A stretch of 64,000 nucleotides of DNA. It comes from Arthrobacter zhaoxinii. GTDB lineage: Bacteria; Actinomycetota; Actinomycetes; Actinomycetales; Micrococcaceae. The notes beneath the pieces were generated by a model. That model saw only the letters and a program-made list of their open reading frames with translations, had not been told where the DNA came from and did not search any database. Location of the stretch: contig NZ_CP104275.1 in the NCBI RefSeq assembly GCF_025244925.1, forward strand, positions 2,542,001 through 2,606,000, read 5' to 3'. The translations under genes and the position numbers were made by a program. Positions 42,455 to 51,388 of this stretch are shown here, piece by piece (within the stretch, counting starts at the first letter, position 1; every line of letters begins with the position of its first letter).

Positions 42455-42792
42455 TTTCCGCTCCCGCCGGGGACGGTATCCCCTCCGGCCGCTTCAAGCT
42501 CGCGGATCCGGGCATCACGTTCCGCGAGCGCTCCGGCCAGCCGGTCCAGCACCGCGTCAACCTGGTCCATCCGGTAGCCGCGCAGTGCCACCGGGAACCG
42601 CAGCCGGGCAACGTCGCCGGCTGCGGGATGCTCGGGCAGCAGTACGGGCGGCAGCCGGGGGTCCGGCTCCGCCAGGCCCTGCACGGTATTCAGGACAGCG
42701 GTTCCGGACGACGACGGGCGCAGCCGGCCGATGCCGAAGACGGCTGCCAGGCCCAGTACGGCAATGGCAAGGAAGACCAGGAGGAGTGTCAC
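42451..42792 (-). CDS. Single-pass membrane protein with DivIVA-like motif
   Basis: A 113-residue protein. An N-terminal hydrophobic helix (VTLLLVFLAIAVLGLAAVFG) is followed by a variable linker and the segment LRGYRMDQVDAVLDRLAGAL, which matches the GYxxxxVDxxL pattern of DivIVA domains, then a short charged helix. It resembles Rv1209 between LOG-region genes and tag in M. tuberculosis. GTG 42792 is the best start; upstream codons lie near the LOG gene and read as non-protein-like. A role in septal or polar localisation is only inference. Confidence 0.75.
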   Translation of the reverse strand: MTLLLVFLAIAVLGLAAVFGIGRLRPSSSGTAVLNTVQGLAEPDPRLPPVLLPEHPAAGDVARLRFPVALRGYRMDQVDAVLDRLAGALAERDARIRELEAAGGDTVPGGSGN

Positions 42793-42835
42793 AGGACAAT
42801 GGTGCCAGACGCCGCGGCTTCCCGGCCGCTGTCCC

Positions 42836-43606
42836 CTAGGGGGAAACGTGTCCTGCCGCGTCGGCAATCATCAGCCGCACCGCCTCCGCCGGGTCATCCA
42901 CCACGTGCAGCAGCTTGAGGTCCGCTTCACCCACCATTCCCTCGGCGAGCAGGGTTTCACGGATCCAGCCCAGCAGCGGATTCCAGAAATCGGTACCGAT
43001 CAGCACGATCGGGAACGATGTGACTTTTTGTGTCTGCACCAGGGTCATGGCTTCGAAGAGTTCATCCAGGGTCCCGAACCCGCCGGGCAGCACGATGAAC
43101 CCCTGCGCGTACTTGACGAACATGGTTTTGCGGACGAAGAAGTACCGGAAGTTGACGCCCAGATCCACCCATTCGTTCAAACCGGTCTCGAAGGGAAGTT
43201 CAATGCCGAGACCTACGGACAGGCCGTCTGCTCCCACTGCCCCCTTGTTGGCGGCTTCCATGGAGCCGGGGCCGCCGCCGGTGATCACCGCCAGGCCCGC
43301 TTCGGCCAGCAGCCGGCCAACCTCTTCCGCAAGCTTGTAATAGCGCGATCCGGGGACGCTGCGGGCGGAACCGAACACACTCACCGCCGGCCCCAGCTCG
43401 GACAGGGTGCCGAATCCTTCCACGAACTCGCTCTGGATCCGCAGCACCCGCCAGGGGTCGGTATGCGTGAAATGGGCGGAGCCCGCCGTGTCCAGCAGGA
43501 AACGGTCCGACTGCGGGGTCAGGGCCGCTCCCCGGCGCAGCTCCACCGGGCCCCGCTTTCGCGGCAGGTCGGCGGGCACGGGACGGGGATCATCACTGAT
43601 AGGCAT
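42836..43606 (-). CDS. LOG-family nucleotide phosphoribohydrolase
   Basis: A 256-residue Rossmann protein of the LOG/TIGR00730 family. Motifs GGGPGSMEAANKGA and PGGFGTLDE (the PGGxGTxxE catalytic loop) are intact. Relatives, including M. tuberculosis Rv1205, release free cytokinin bases from their 5'-monophosphates. This is the longer form with ~60 extra N-terminal residues. ATG 43606 has TAGCCT 6 nt upstream. It heads a four-gene minus-strand run with the DivIVA-like gene, tag and the mannosyltransferase. Confidence 0.9.
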   Translation of the reverse strand: MPISDDPRPVPADLPRKRGPVELRRGAALTPQSDRFLLDTAGSAHFTHTDPWRVLRIQSEFVEGFGTLSELGPAVSVFGSARSVPGSRYYKLAEEVGRLLAEAGLAVITGGGPGSMEAANKGAVGADGLSVGLGIELPFETGLNEWVDLGVNFRYFFVRKTMFVKYAQGFIVLPGGFGTLDELFEAMTLVQTQKVTSFPIVLIGTDFWNPLLGWIRETLLAEGMVGEADLKLLHVVDDPAEAVRLMIADAAGHVSP

Positions 43607-43612
43607 GCCTCT

Positions 43613-43618
43613 AGGCTA
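43613..43618 (-). promoter_or_regulatory. -10 element (TAGCCT) for leaderless LOG gene
   Basis: Minus-strand TAGCCT ends 6 nt before ATG 43606. The spacer AGAGGC is too close to the ATG to act as a normal ribosome site. Confidence 0.5.
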
Positions 43619-43742
43619 TCCATGATGACGCCGGTGGCAACGCGGCCGGCGTCATCGCCAGGGTTCGCGCCGGACAGGTTGCGCTTGAGTCACAATTACC
43701 TGCCCCGGTGGATCGTGTCACACGCCGGCAATAATCAATGGT

Positions 43743-43748
43743 TAGATT
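43743..43748 (+). promoter_or_regulatory. -10 element (TAGATT) for leaderless gluA
   Basis: TAGATT ends 6 nt before ATG 43755. TGTCAC at 43716-43721 is a possible distant -35. No ribosome site. Confidence 0.6.
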
Positions 43749-43754
43749 TTCCTT

Positions 43755-44534
43755 ATGACCAGTGACACATCACCAGGCACATCCGTGCCTGAATCCGCTG
43801 CACCGCTTGTTTCGCTGAAGAACGTGAACAAGCATTTCGGGGACCTCCATGTCCTGCAGAACATCAATCTCGATATTGCCCGCGGCGAGGTAGTGGTGGT
43901 GATCGGACCTTCCGGGTCCGGCAAGTCGACCCTGTGCCGTGCCATCAACCGCCTTGAGACCATCGACGACGGCGAAATCACCGTTGACGGCGCCGTCCTG
44001 CCGTCCGAAGGCAGGGCGCTTGCCAAGCTGCGTGCCGACGTCGGGATGGTTTTCCAGTCCTTCAACCTGTTTGCCCACAAGTCCATCGTGGACAACGTTT
44101 CGCTGGGACCGGTCAAGGTCCGCAAGTCCAAGCCGGCTGAGGCGAAGAAGCTGGCCATGGAACTGCTGGAACGCGTGGGCGTGGCCAACCAGGCCAACAA
44201 ACTCCCGGCGCAGCTCTCCGGCGGCCAGCAGCAGCGCGTGGCGATTGCCCGTGCCCTGGCCATGAAACCGAAGGTCATGCTCTTTGACGAGCCCACCTCG
44301 GCCCTTGACCCGGAAATGATCAACGAGGTCCTGGACACCATGGTGGGCCTGGCGAAGGACGGCATGACCATGGTGGTCGTGACCCATGAAATGGGCTTCG
44401 CCCGCAAGGCTGCAGACCGGGTGATCTTCATGGCCGACGGCCAGATAGTCGAAGAAGCCACTCCCGAGGAGTTCTTCACGAACCCGAAGAGCGACCGCGC
44501 CAAGGATTTCCTGGGCAAGATCCTGTCCCACTAG
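43755..44534 (+). CDS. gluA: Glutamate-type ABC importer, ATP-binding subunit
   Basis: A 259-residue ATPase of a polar amino-acid importer, closest in layout to Corynebacterium gluABCD. Walker A is [10 protein letters not shown]-loop FQSFNLF, signature [15 protein letters not shown], Walker [13 protein letters not shown] and switch VTHEMGFA. The first ~18 residues are polar and extra. First gene of the operon, leaderless. The substrate (glutamate, glutamine or aspartate) is inferred from operon order. Confidence 0.9.
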   Translation: MTSDTSPGTSVPESAAPLVSLKNVNKHFGDLHVLQNINLDIARGEVVVVIGPSGSGKSTLCRAINRLETIDDGEITVDGAVLPSEGRALAKLRADVGMVFQSFNLFAHKSIVDNVSLGPVKVRKSKPAEAKKLAMELLERVGVANQANKLPAQLSGGQQQRVAIARALAMKPKVMLFDEPTSALDPEMINEVLDTMVGLAKDGMTMVVVTHEMGFARKAADRVIFMADGQIVEEATPEEFFTNPKSDRAKDFLGKILSH

Positions 44535-44652
44535 CAGGTTTCCGGCACTACCAGCTCCACCAGCAGTACCGGGGTTTCACCACTTGGCAGCAACCCTTAT
44601 GAGGCTAGGAACTCCGCTTTTGCGCGGAGGACCGCAATGCAAGGAGAAAAAC

Positions 44653-45498
44653 ATGCGCAAGACCCGATACGCCGCAGCGGCCATCGCCGCCGTGGCAGCA
44701 CTGACTCTGTCCGCCTGCGGCGGCGATTCCGGCTCCGAATCCGGCAGCTCCGAAGGCTCCGGCGAGAAGATCCGCATCGGCATCAAGTTCGACCAGCCGG
44801 GCGTGGGCTTCAAGGACGGCAACGCCTACACCGGCTTCGACGTCGACGTCGCCAAGTACGTGGCCAATGAGCTCGGCTACCCGGAGGACCGGATCGAGTT
44901 CATCTCGACGCCCTCCCAGCAGCGCGAAAACATGCTCGAGAATGACCAGGTTGACATGATCTTCGCTAGCTACTCCATTACGGATACCCGCAAGGAGACG
45001 ATTGCTTTCGCCGGTCCGTACTTCGTGGCCGGGCAGGACCTTTTGGTCCCGTCCGACAGTGACATCGGCGGACCCGAGGAGCTCGACGGCAAGACCCTTT
45101 GCTCCGTGACCAGTTCCACCTCCGCCCAGAAGATCAAGGACAACTACGCTGCGGGCGTGAACCTGCTGGAACAGCCCAGCTACGCCGAGTGCGTGACCGC
45201 CATGCAGGGCGGTTCCATTGACGCGGTCACCACGGATGACATCATCCTTGCCGGCCTGGCCTCCACCGACGCCAACAAGGGCAAGTTCAAGGTTGTCGGC
45301 AACACCTTCTCCGAGGAGCGCTACGGCGTCGGCCTGCCGAAGGAAGAAGGACTCGTCACGTGTGAAGACATCAACACCGCCATCACCAAGATGGTGGAAG
45401 ACGGTGCCTGGGACGAAGCCATCAAGAAGAACACCGAGGGCGTCGACTACACCTTCAATGCAGAGCTGAACCCGCCGAAGACGGACGCCTGCGCCTAG
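44653..45498 (+). CDS. gluB: Glutamate-type ABC importer, binding lipoprotein
   Basis: A 281-residue family 3 solute-binding protein. The signal peptide ends in lipobox LSAC (about residue 20). Mature-domain features are IGIKFDQPGVGFKD, GFDVDVAKYVANELGY and FASYSITDTRKETIAFAGPY. ATG 44653 has AAGGAG 6 nt upstream. TTGGCA (44584-44589) in the 118-bp gap after gluA is a possible -35 of an internal promoter. A strong hairpin follows the gene. Confidence 0.92.
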   Translation: MRKTRYAAAAIAAVAALTLSACGGDSGSESGSSEGSGEKIRIGIKFDQPGVGFKDGNAYTGFDVDVAKYVANELGYPEDRIEFISTPSQQRENMLENDQVDMIFASYSITDTRKETIAFAGPYFVAGQDLLVPSDSDIGGPEELDGKTLCSVTSSTSAQKIKDNYAAGVNLLEQPSYAECVTAMQGGSIDAVTTDDIILAGLASTDANKGKFKVVGNTFSEERYGVGLPKEEGLVTCEDINTAITKMVEDGAWDEAIKKNTEGVDYTFNAELNPPKTDACA

Positions 45499-45518
45499 TT
45501 CATTCCGTTCCACCCTGC

Positions 45519-45549
45519 GCGGGGAAGCCGGCACTGCCGGCTTCCCCGC
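45519..45549 (+). repeat. Perfect 14-bp hairpin between gluB and gluC, no U-tract
   Basis: GCGGGGAAGCCGGC (45519-45532) pairs completely with 45536-45549 around a 3-nt loop. There is no run of T after it, so it is probably an mRNA stabiliser or partial attenuator that favours the binding protein over the permeases. Confidence 0.75.
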
Positions 45550-45581
45550 TGCGGGCTTCTCCCACCATAAAGAGGTGAAAC

Positions 45582-46259
45582 ATGGAGGGTTTTACTGCCC
45601 TCTTCGAGCAGTACGACGTCGTCGGCGCTTTCTGGGTGAATATCCAGCTCGCGTTCTGGGCGGCGCTCTGGTCGCTGATTCTCGGTACCGTCCTGGCGCT
45701 GATGCGGATCTCCCCGGTCCCCAGCCTGCAGTGGTTCGGTGCCGCCTACGTCAATATCTTCCGCAACACACCGCTGACCATCATCATGGTGTTCGGTTCG
45801 CTTGCGCTGTGGTCGCAGCTGAACGTCAGCCTGTCCAGCGACTTCACCACGAATTTCTTCCGCCTGGCCGTCCTGTCCCTGACCATCTACCACGCGGCGT
45901 TCTTCTGTGAGGCGATCCGCAGCGGTGTAAACACCGTTCCGCTGGGACAGGCCGAAGCAGCGCGGGCCATCGGTCTGGGCTTCCTTCCGGCGGCACGGAT
46001 CATCATCATGCCGCAGGCCTTCCGCGGCGCCATCGCCCCGATCGGCAACGTCCTGATCGCCCTGGTCAAGAACACCACCGTGGCCGCAACGGCCGGCGTT
46101 GCCGTGGAAACCTCCAGCACGATGAAAACAATGATCGAGTTCTACCCCAACCTGATGACGCAGATCTTCCTGACCTTTGCCATCGGCTACGTCATCATCG
46201 TTATTCCCATCGGCCTGCTCACCACCTGGGCCTCGAAGAAACTGGCGGTGGCACGATGA
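45582..46259 (+). CDS. gluC: Glutamate-type ABC importer, permease
   Basis: A 225-residue permease with about five membrane helices. The EAA coupling loop is GQAEAARAIGLGFLPAARIIIM. GAGGTG lies 6 nt before ATG. The stop overlaps gluD by 4 nt (ATGA). Confidence 0.9.
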   Translation: MEGFTALFEQYDVVGAFWVNIQLAFWAALWSLILGTVLALMRISPVPSLQWFGAAYVNIFRNTPLTIIMVFGSLALWSQLNVSLSSDFTTNFFRLAVLSLTIYHAAFFCEAIRSGVNTVPLGQAEAARAIGLGFLPAARIIIMPQAFRGAIAPIGNVLIALVKNTTVAATAGVAVETSSTMKTMIEFYPNLMTQIFLTFAIGYVIIVIPIGLLTTWASKKLAVAR

Positions 46260-47161
46260 GCGCACAGAACGTCCTGTTTGACGCTCCCGGGCCCAAGACC
46301 CGCCGGAACATCAGAATCGGCAACATCCTGGGTGTGCTGCTGATCGCAGCGCTGCTCTGGGTGGCAGTGTCCGGGTTGGCCGAGAAGGGCCAGTTCGAGG
46401 CAGCCAAGTGGACGCCGTTCCTGGAGTGGGGCACGTGGGAGTTCTACATCCTCCCGGGGCTGCTCTCCACCTTGAAGGCCGCCGCCGTTGCCGTGGTGAC
46501 GTCCATTGCCTTCGGCCTGCTCTTCGGCATCGGGCGTCTTTCGTCCTTCAAGCCGATCAGCTGGATCTGCGGGATCGTGGTGGAATTCTTCCGCGCCGTT
46601 CCCGTGCTGCTGATGATGGTGTTCTTCTACCAGTTCCTCTCCAAGTCCACGTCCGTGGAACCGGCGCAGGTCCCGTTCTTCGCGGTGGTCATTTCGCTCA
46701 CCCTCTACAACGGTTCGGTAATCGCGGAGCTGGTCCGCTCCGGCGTCTTCGGTCTCCCGAAGGGCCAGCGCGAGGCCGGCCTGGCCATCGGCCTGACGCC
46801 GGGACAGTCGCTGCGCACCATCGAGATGCCGCAGGCCCTGGTGGCCATGCTGCCGGCCCTGCTGAGCCAGTTCGTGGTGATCCTGAAGGATTCGGCCCTG
46901 GGTACCTTCATCGGCTACACGGAACTGCTGGAGTACGCCCGCCGTCTGGCCTCGGGAGAGGGCAACATCCTGCCCGCCCTGCTGGTGACCGCGGCGATCT
47001 TCATTGCCATCAACTGGCTGCTCACCTTCGCCGCCCAGCGCCTCTCCCGGCGCCTGGGTGCGCGGGCCGGCAAGGTCCTGAAGATTGAGGACACCATCGA
47101 GCCCGAGGGCATCGAAGCTCCGGTACCGGCTGCCGCACCGGCAAAGGGTGCGGCCCAATAG
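46256..47161 (+). CDS. gluD: Glutamate-type ABC importer, permease
   Basis: A 301-residue second permease. The EAA loop is KGQREAGLAIGLTPGQSLRTIEM and membrane helices flank it. The N-terminal ~20 residues and the ~45-residue C-terminal Ala/Pro/Glu-rich tail are extra relative to gluC. Coupled to gluC by ATGA and followed by a terminator. Confidence 0.9.
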   Translation: MSAQNVLFDAPGPKTRRNIRIGNILGVLLIAALLWVAVSGLAEKGQFEAAKWTPFLEWGTWEFYILPGLLSTLKAAAVAVVTSIAFGLLFGIGRLSSFKPISWICGIVVEFFRAVPVLLMMVFFYQFLSKSTSVEPAQVPFFAVVISLTLYNGSVIAELVRSGVFGLPKGQREAGLAIGLTPGQSLRTIEMPQALVAMLPALLSQFVVILKDSALGTFIGYTELLEYARRLASGEGNILPALLVTAAIFIAINWLLTFAAQRLSRRLGARAGKVLKIEDTIEPEGIEAPVPAAAPAKGAAQ

Positions 47162-47187
47162 CCCCACCCTGAGGCAGTCTGCACAAA

Positions 47188-47227
47188 GAAAAAGGAGGGG
47201 ACCGGCACGGCCGGTCCCCTCCTTTTC
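47188..47227. terminator. Bidirectional terminator between gluD and dapE
   Basis: GGAGGGGACCGGC pairs with GCCGGTCCCCTCC around a 3-nt loop, with A-rich left and TTTT right flanks. Confidence 0.92.
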
Positions 47228-47250
47228 TGCTGCTTCCCTGCTGACCGTAG

Positions 47251-48342
47251 CTAGCCCAGCCAGGACTTCAATGCACCGAGGCAGTCCCGGATGGCGGAGG
47301 CAGACACGTGTTCGTTGTCGGTATGGGCCAGCAGTGCGTCCCCGGGTCCGAAATTCACGGCGGGAATCCCCAGCGCACTGAACCGGGCGACATCGGTCCA
47401 GCCGTATTTGGGCTTCGGCTCGGCACCCACGGCGGCCACGAAAGACGCAGCAGCGGGCAGGTTCAGCCCCGGCCGGGCACCCGCCGCCGCATCGGTGCGC
47501 ACGACGTCGAACCCTGCCAGCAGCTCCCGGACGTAGGCTTCGGCTTCCTCGATGCCCTTGTCCGGGGCGAAGCGGTAATTGATTTCCACGGTCGCCTCAT
47601 CCGGAATCACGTTGCCCGCGGTCCCTCCCCAGATCCGAACGGCATTGAGGGATTCGCGGAAATCCAGCCCCTCCACGTTCACCGTGACCGGAGAGTGGTC
47701 GCGCAGCCTTACCAGGATGTCCGCTGCTGCGTGGATGGCGTTCTCCCCCATCCAGGCGCGGGCGGAGTGCGCGGCGCGGCCGGTGGTGGTGGCGTGGAAG
47801 CGCATGGTGCCGTTGCAGCCGCCCTCCACAGTCCCGTTGGTCGGCTCCAGGAGAACGGCGAAGTCCGCCTTCAGCCACTCCGGATGGCTGCGCTCCAACC
47901 GTCCGAGCCCGCTGAGCGAGGCATCGACTTCTTCGTGGTCGTAGAAAACGTAGGTAACGTCCCGGGCCGGTTCCGTCAGCGAGGCCGCCAGGGCCAGCTG
48001 GACTGCCACCCCGCCCTTCATATCGGTGGCGCCCCGGCCGTAGAGGAGCTCGCCGTCCCACGCCGAAGGCACGGTTCCGCGGGATCCCGGCACCGTCGGC
48101 AGCGGCACGGTATCCAGGTGTCCGGCGAGGATCACCCGCTCCGCCCGCCCCAGCCGGGTCCGGGCCACCACGGAGTCACCGTCCCGGGATACTTCAAGGT
48201 GCGGGTAGGCGCGGAGGGCGGTTTCGACGGCGTCGGCGAGGGCGGTTTCGTTGCCGGAAACGCTCTCGACATCCATCAGGGCCGCCGTCAGGTCTGCCAC
48301 ATCGCCGGTCAGGTCCAGGGGGATCACAGCTGCGTCAGTCAC
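47251..48342 (-). CDS. dapE: Succinyl-diaminopimelate desuccinylase
   Basis: A roughly 363-residue M20 metallohydrolase releasing succinate from N-succinyl-LL-diaminopimelate in lysine/peptidoglycan synthesis. Metal-site motifs are [27 protein letters not shown] and [14 protein letters not shown] 48342 is favoured over the ATG one codon earlier because the -10 hexamer ends 6 nt before the GTG but only 3 nt before the ATG, which would leave the ATG outside the transcript. It is divergent from dapD, with only 33 bp between the two start codons. Confidence 0.9.
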   Translation of the reverse strand: MTDAAVIPLDLTGDVADLTAALMDVESVSGNETALADAVETALRAYPHLEVSRDGDSVVARTRLGRAERVILAGHLDTVPLPTVPGSRGTVPSAWDGELLYGRGATDMKGGVAVQLALAASLTEPARDVTYVFYDHEEVDASLSGLGRLERSHPEWLKADFAVLLEPTNGTVEGGCNGTMRFHATTTGRAAHSARAWMGENAIHAAADILVRLRDHSPVTVNVEGLDFRESLNAVRIWGGTAGNVIPDEATVEINYRFAPDKGIEEAEAYVRELLAGFDVVRTDAAAGARPGLNLPAAASFVAAVGAEPKPKYGWTDVARFSALGIPAVNFGPGDALLAHTDNEHVSASAIRDCLGALKSWLG

Positions 48343-48348
48343 CATCCC

Positions 48349-48354
48349 ACAGTA
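48349..48354 (-). promoter_or_regulatory. -10 element (TACTGT) for leaderless dapE
   Basis: Minus-strand TACTGT ends 6 nt before GTG 48342. It is 8 bp from the divergent dapD -10. Confidence 0.5.
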
Positions 48355-48362
48355 CCGCTCGG

Positions 48363-48368
48363 TAGACT
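48363..48368 (+). promoter_or_regulatory. -10 element (TAGACT) for leaderless dapD
   Basis: TAGACT ends 7 nt before ATG 48376. No ribosome site. The matching -35 would fall at about the dapE start codon. Confidence 0.6.
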
Positions 48369-48375
48369 GGGGCTC

Positions 48376-49356
48376 ATGACTTCACGCTCTACCCCCACCC
48401 CCGCCGACTCCGACAACGCCGGCCGCACTGCCTCAGGCCTCGGCCTGGCCACCGTCACTTCCGACGGTGTTGTCCTGGATGTCTGGTTCCCCCGACCCCT
48501 GCTGGGCGCCTCCGTTCCCGACGAGGAGCTGCAGGCTGATCTCGAGGCCGCCGCCGAAGCCATGGCCGACGGCATCCGCGGCACCTACGGCGAAGTGCTC
48601 GCCACCGAGATCGACCTCGACGCCGCGCCCGCAGATACAGCGGACGCGTACCTGCGCCTGCACCTGCTTTCCACCCGCCAGGTAACGCCGAACAGCATCA
48701 ACCTTGACGGCATCTTTGCCGCCCTGCCCAACGTGGTGTGGACCAACCACGGCCCCTGCGCCGTGGCCGACTTCGAGGCCGTCCGCCTGCGGCTGCGCAG
48801 CCGCGGCACCGTGACCGTCTACGGCGTGGACAAGTTCCCCCGCATGACCGACTACGTGCTGCCCTCCGGCGTCCGCATCGCCGACGCCGGACGGGTCCGG
48901 CTGGGTGCGCATCTGGCCGAGGGCACCACCGTAATGCACGAAGGCTTCGTCAATTTCAACGCCGGAACCCTCGGCACCTCCATGGTTGAAGGCCGCATCT
49001 CCGCCGGCGTCGTGGTGGGCGACGGAACCGACGTCGGCGGCGGCGCCTCCATCATGGGCACCCTCTCCGGCGGCGGCAAGGAAAAGATCACGCTGGGCGA
49101 ACGCGTCCTCCTGGGCGCGAACTCCGGCGTCGGCATCAGCATCGGTGATGACAGCGTCGTGGAGGCAGGGCTGTACGTCACGGCCGGCACCCGGGTCAGC
49201 GTGCTGGACAGCGACGAGCCCCGCCTGGTCAAGGCCGCCGAGCTCTCCGGCGTTCCGAACCTGCTGTTCCGCCGCAATTCCGCCACCGGCGCCGTGGAGG
49301 CCCTGCCTCGCAACGGAAGCACCGTGGAGCTGAACTCCGCGCTGCACGCGAACTAG
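48376..49356 (+). CDS. dapD: Tetrahydrodipicolinate N-succinyltransferase
   Basis: A 326-residue acyltransferase of the actinobacterial DapD type, which succinylates tetrahydrodipicolinate before DapC and DapE act. An N-terminal alpha/beta domain is followed by left-handed beta-helix hexapeptide repeats at about 175-275 ([48 protein letters not shown]). ATG 48376 is chosen because the promoter hexamer is 7 nt upstream; the frame is open far upstream but only through dapE antisense sequence. A short gap of 13 bp separates it from the lysozyme-like gene. Confidence 0.93.
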   Translation: MTSRSTPTPADSDNAGRTASGLGLATVTSDGVVLDVWFPRPLLGASVPDEELQADLEAAAEAMADGIRGTYGEVLATEIDLDAAPADTADAYLRLHLLSTRQVTPNSINLDGIFAALPNVVWTNHGPCAVADFEAVRLRLRSRGTVTVYGVDKFPRMTDYVLPSGVRIADAGRVRLGAHLAEGTTVMHEGFVNFNAGTLGTSMVEGRISAGVVVGDGTDVGGGASIMGTLSGGGKEKITLGERVLLGANSGVGISIGDDSVVEAGLYVTAGTRVSVLDSDEPRLVKAAELSGVPNLLFRRNSATGAVEALPRNGSTVELNSALHAN

Positions 49357-49369
49357 CGGCCCTGTCACC

Positions 49370-50239
49370 ATGCAACTGCTCCAGCAGCATGAGACGCGCA
49401 GCTTCCGTGTGCTGCTCCTGCTGCTGGTGCTTTGCCTGGCCGCATTCGCCGCGCTGTTCGCGGTATCCGCCCTGACGGGAAAGAAGGAGGCGCCGGTGAT
49501 TGCCGAACGCTGCGTCGCCGTCGTGGGCGGCGCCGAATACCGGCTGACGCTCGAGCAGGCGGCACATGCCTCGACTATTTCCGGCGTGGCGGTGGCCCGC
49601 GGGCTGCCGCCGCGCGCCGTTTCGATAGCCCTGGCCACGGCACTGCAGGAATCGGGCCTGCGCAACGTGGATTACGGTGACGACGCCGGCCCGGACTCCC
49701 GCGGTCTCTTCCAGCAGCGTCCGTCCCAGGGCTGGGGCAGCCAGGAACAGGTCATGGACCCCTTCTACGCCGCAAACGCGTTCTACAACGGGCTGGAGCA
49801 GGTGCCCGGCTACCTGGATCTCCCGATCACGGAAGCAGCACAGACCGTCCAGCGCAGCGCCTTCCCTGATGCCTATGCCAAGCACGAAGGCCCTGCCCGG
49901 GCCTTCGCGTCCGCCCTCACCGGGCAGACCCCCGCAGCCCTGTCCTGCACCCTGCACACCCCTACTGCCACCGCTGATCCCGCGCAGAGTGCTGCCGCCG
50001 TCGAGGAAATCTACGGACCGCTGAACGGTTCCGTGCTGGGACCCCTCTACCTGGCCGACGTCGAGGGCGCCTACGGCTGGTCCGTGGCGCAGTGGTTCGT
50101 CGCCAATGCCAAATCCCTCGGCATCGAGTCGGTGGCCTACGAAGGCCGGACCTGGCACCGGGGCACAGCCGTCTGGGAAGAGTCGGATGCCGCCGCAGGC
50201 CAGGTCGCCGTCACCGCATTCACCCTTCCGGCGGACTAA
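49370..50239 (+). CDS. Membrane-anchored lysozyme-like protein
   Basis: A 289-residue protein with one N-terminal transmembrane helix (about 13-35) and an extracytoplasmic domain. Residues about 75-165 look like a lysozyme/lytic-transglycosylase fold: catalytic-type Glu in ATALQESGLRN, then GLFQQRPSQGWG and AFYNGLEQVPGY. The C-terminal ~100 residues are less clear. Homologues are sometimes labelled heavy-metal transporters, which the sequence does not support. Its position 13 bp after dapD, a peptidoglycan precursor gene, is consistent with a cell-wall role, but activity is inferred. Confidence 0.7.
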   Translation: MQLLQQHETRSFRVLLLLLVLCLAAFAALFAVSALTGKKEAPVIAERCVAVVGGAEYRLTLEQAAHASTISGVAVARGLPPRAVSIALATALQESGLRNVDYGDDAGPDSRGLFQQRPSQGWGSQEQVMDPFYAANAFYNGLEQVPGYLDLPITEAAQTVQRSAFPDAYAKHEGPARAFASALTGQTPAALSCTLHTPTATADPAQSAAAVEEIYGPLNGSVLGPLYLADVEGAYGWSVAQWFVANAKSLGIESVAYEGRTWHRGTAVWEESDAAAGQVAVTAFTLPAD

Positions 50240-50290
50240 ACCGTCCGTGTCTTCGGCCAACTACGCTGCGGATCCCGCTGCGGAAACGTT

Positions 50291-50296
50291 TAGGCT
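50291..50296 (+). promoter_or_regulatory. -10 element (TAGGCT) for leaderless galE
   Basis: TAGGCT ends 7 nt before ATG 50304. AGGA in the spacer is too near the ATG to be a usual ribosome site. Confidence 0.5.
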
Positions 50297-50303
50297 TAGG
50301 ACC

Positions 50304-51320
50304 ATGCGTATTCTAGTCACCGGTGGCACCGGTTATATCGGATCCCACACCACTCTCGCCCTCCTCGAAGCGGGCCATGACGTGGTGGTCGTGGATAACC
50401 TCCTGAACTCAAGCAGGGAATCCCTCCGGCGGGTCCAGGAGCTGACCGGCTGTAAGGCCGAGTTCATCCAGGCAGACCTGCTGGACAAGGCCGCACTCGA
50501 CGCGGCCTTCGAAGGGCGGTCCATCGACGCCGTCATCCACTTCGCCGGTCTGAAAGCCGTGGGCGAATCCGTGGCCAAGCCCCTGTACTACTACTCCAAC
50601 AACGTGGTCGGCACCATCAACCTGCTCCATGCCATGGACCGCCACGACGTCCGGACCATTGTCTTCAGCTCGTCCGCAACCGTTTACGGTGCGTCCGAAG
50701 AGGTTCCCCTCACCGAGGACTCCCCCATGGACGCAGTGAACCCGTACGGGCGCACCAAGGAGCAGATCGAGGACATCCTCAGTGATCTGGGCGCCGCGGA
50801 TCCGCGCTGGAGCATTGCCCTGCTGCGGTACTTCAACCCTGCCGGTGCCCACGAATCCGGCCGGATCGGTGAGGACCCCACAGGCGTCCCGAACAATCTG
50901 CTGCCGTTCGTGGCACAGGTTGCCGTGGGCCGCCGCGACAAGGTTATGGTTTTCGGCAACGACTACCCCACACCGGACGGCACCGGAGTCCGCGACTACA
51001 TCCATGTAGTGGACCTCGCCGCCGGCCACCTGGCCGCCCTGAACTTCCTGGGTGAAGCCCCCGGTGTCCACCGCTGGAACCTTGGCACCGGAAACGGTTC
51101 TTCCGTCCTTGAGGTCCTGACCGCCTTCTCAGCCGCGGCCGGCAGGGAAATCCCGTACGAGTTCGCCGCCCGTCGCCCCGGGGATGCCGCCGTCAGCTAC
51201 GCGGACCCCGCCGCTGCACACGCGGACCTGGGCTGGCGTGCCGAACGCACGCTGGCGAGCATGTGCGAGGACCACTGGCGCTGGCAGAAGAACAACCCCC
51301 AGGGTTATGCCGCCGAGTAG
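50304..51320 (+). CDS. galE: UDP-glucose 4-epimerase
   Basis: A 338-residue short-chain dehydrogenase that interconverts UDP-glucose and UDP-galactose. The NAD motif VTGGTGYIGSHT is at 5-16, catalytic Ser in FSSSATVYG (122-124), and YxxxK is Y148/K152 (NPYGRTKEQ). RYFNPAGAHESGRIGEDP and GTGVRDYIHVVDLA are diagnostic of GalE. ATG 50304 is chosen, not an upstream in-frame start inside the lysozyme-like gene. Confidence 0.94.
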   Translation: MRILVTGGTGYIGSHTTLALLEAGHDVVVVDNLLNSSRESLRRVQELTGCKAEFIQADLLDKAALDAAFEGRSIDAVIHFAGLKAVGESVAKPLYYYSNNVVGTINLLHAMDRHDVRTIVFSSSATVYGASEEVPLTEDSPMDAVNPYGRTKEQIEDILSDLGAADPRWSIALLRYFNPAGAHESGRIGEDPTGVPNNLLPFVAQVAVGRRDKVMVFGNDYPTPDGTGVRDYIHVVDLAAGHLAALNFLGEAPGVHRWNLGTGNGSSVLEVLTAFSAAAGREIPYEFAARRPGDAAVSYADPAAAHADLGWRAERTLASMCEDHWRWQKNNPQGYAAE

Positions 51321-51329
51321 TAAATAAAC

Positions 51330-51373
51330 AAAAAGGGAAGGTCCCCGGAATTCTCCGGGGACCTTCCCTTTTT
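51330..51373. terminator. Bidirectional terminator between galE and gltA
   Basis: A 15-bp GC-rich stem (GGGAAGGTCCCCGGA and its complement) around ATTC, with five A on the left and five T on the right. Confidence 0.94.
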
Positions 51374-51388
51374 CTCTTTCCAAACAGA

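Noticed and set aside
47308..48375. 356-codon N-terminal extension of dapD
   Set aside because: It runs antisense through dapE. The dapD family begins near ATG 48376.
50106..50303. Longer galE starting inside the lysozyme-like gene
   Set aside because: The extra 66 codons overlap the upstream gene in another frame, and the NAD motif begins directly at ATG 50304.
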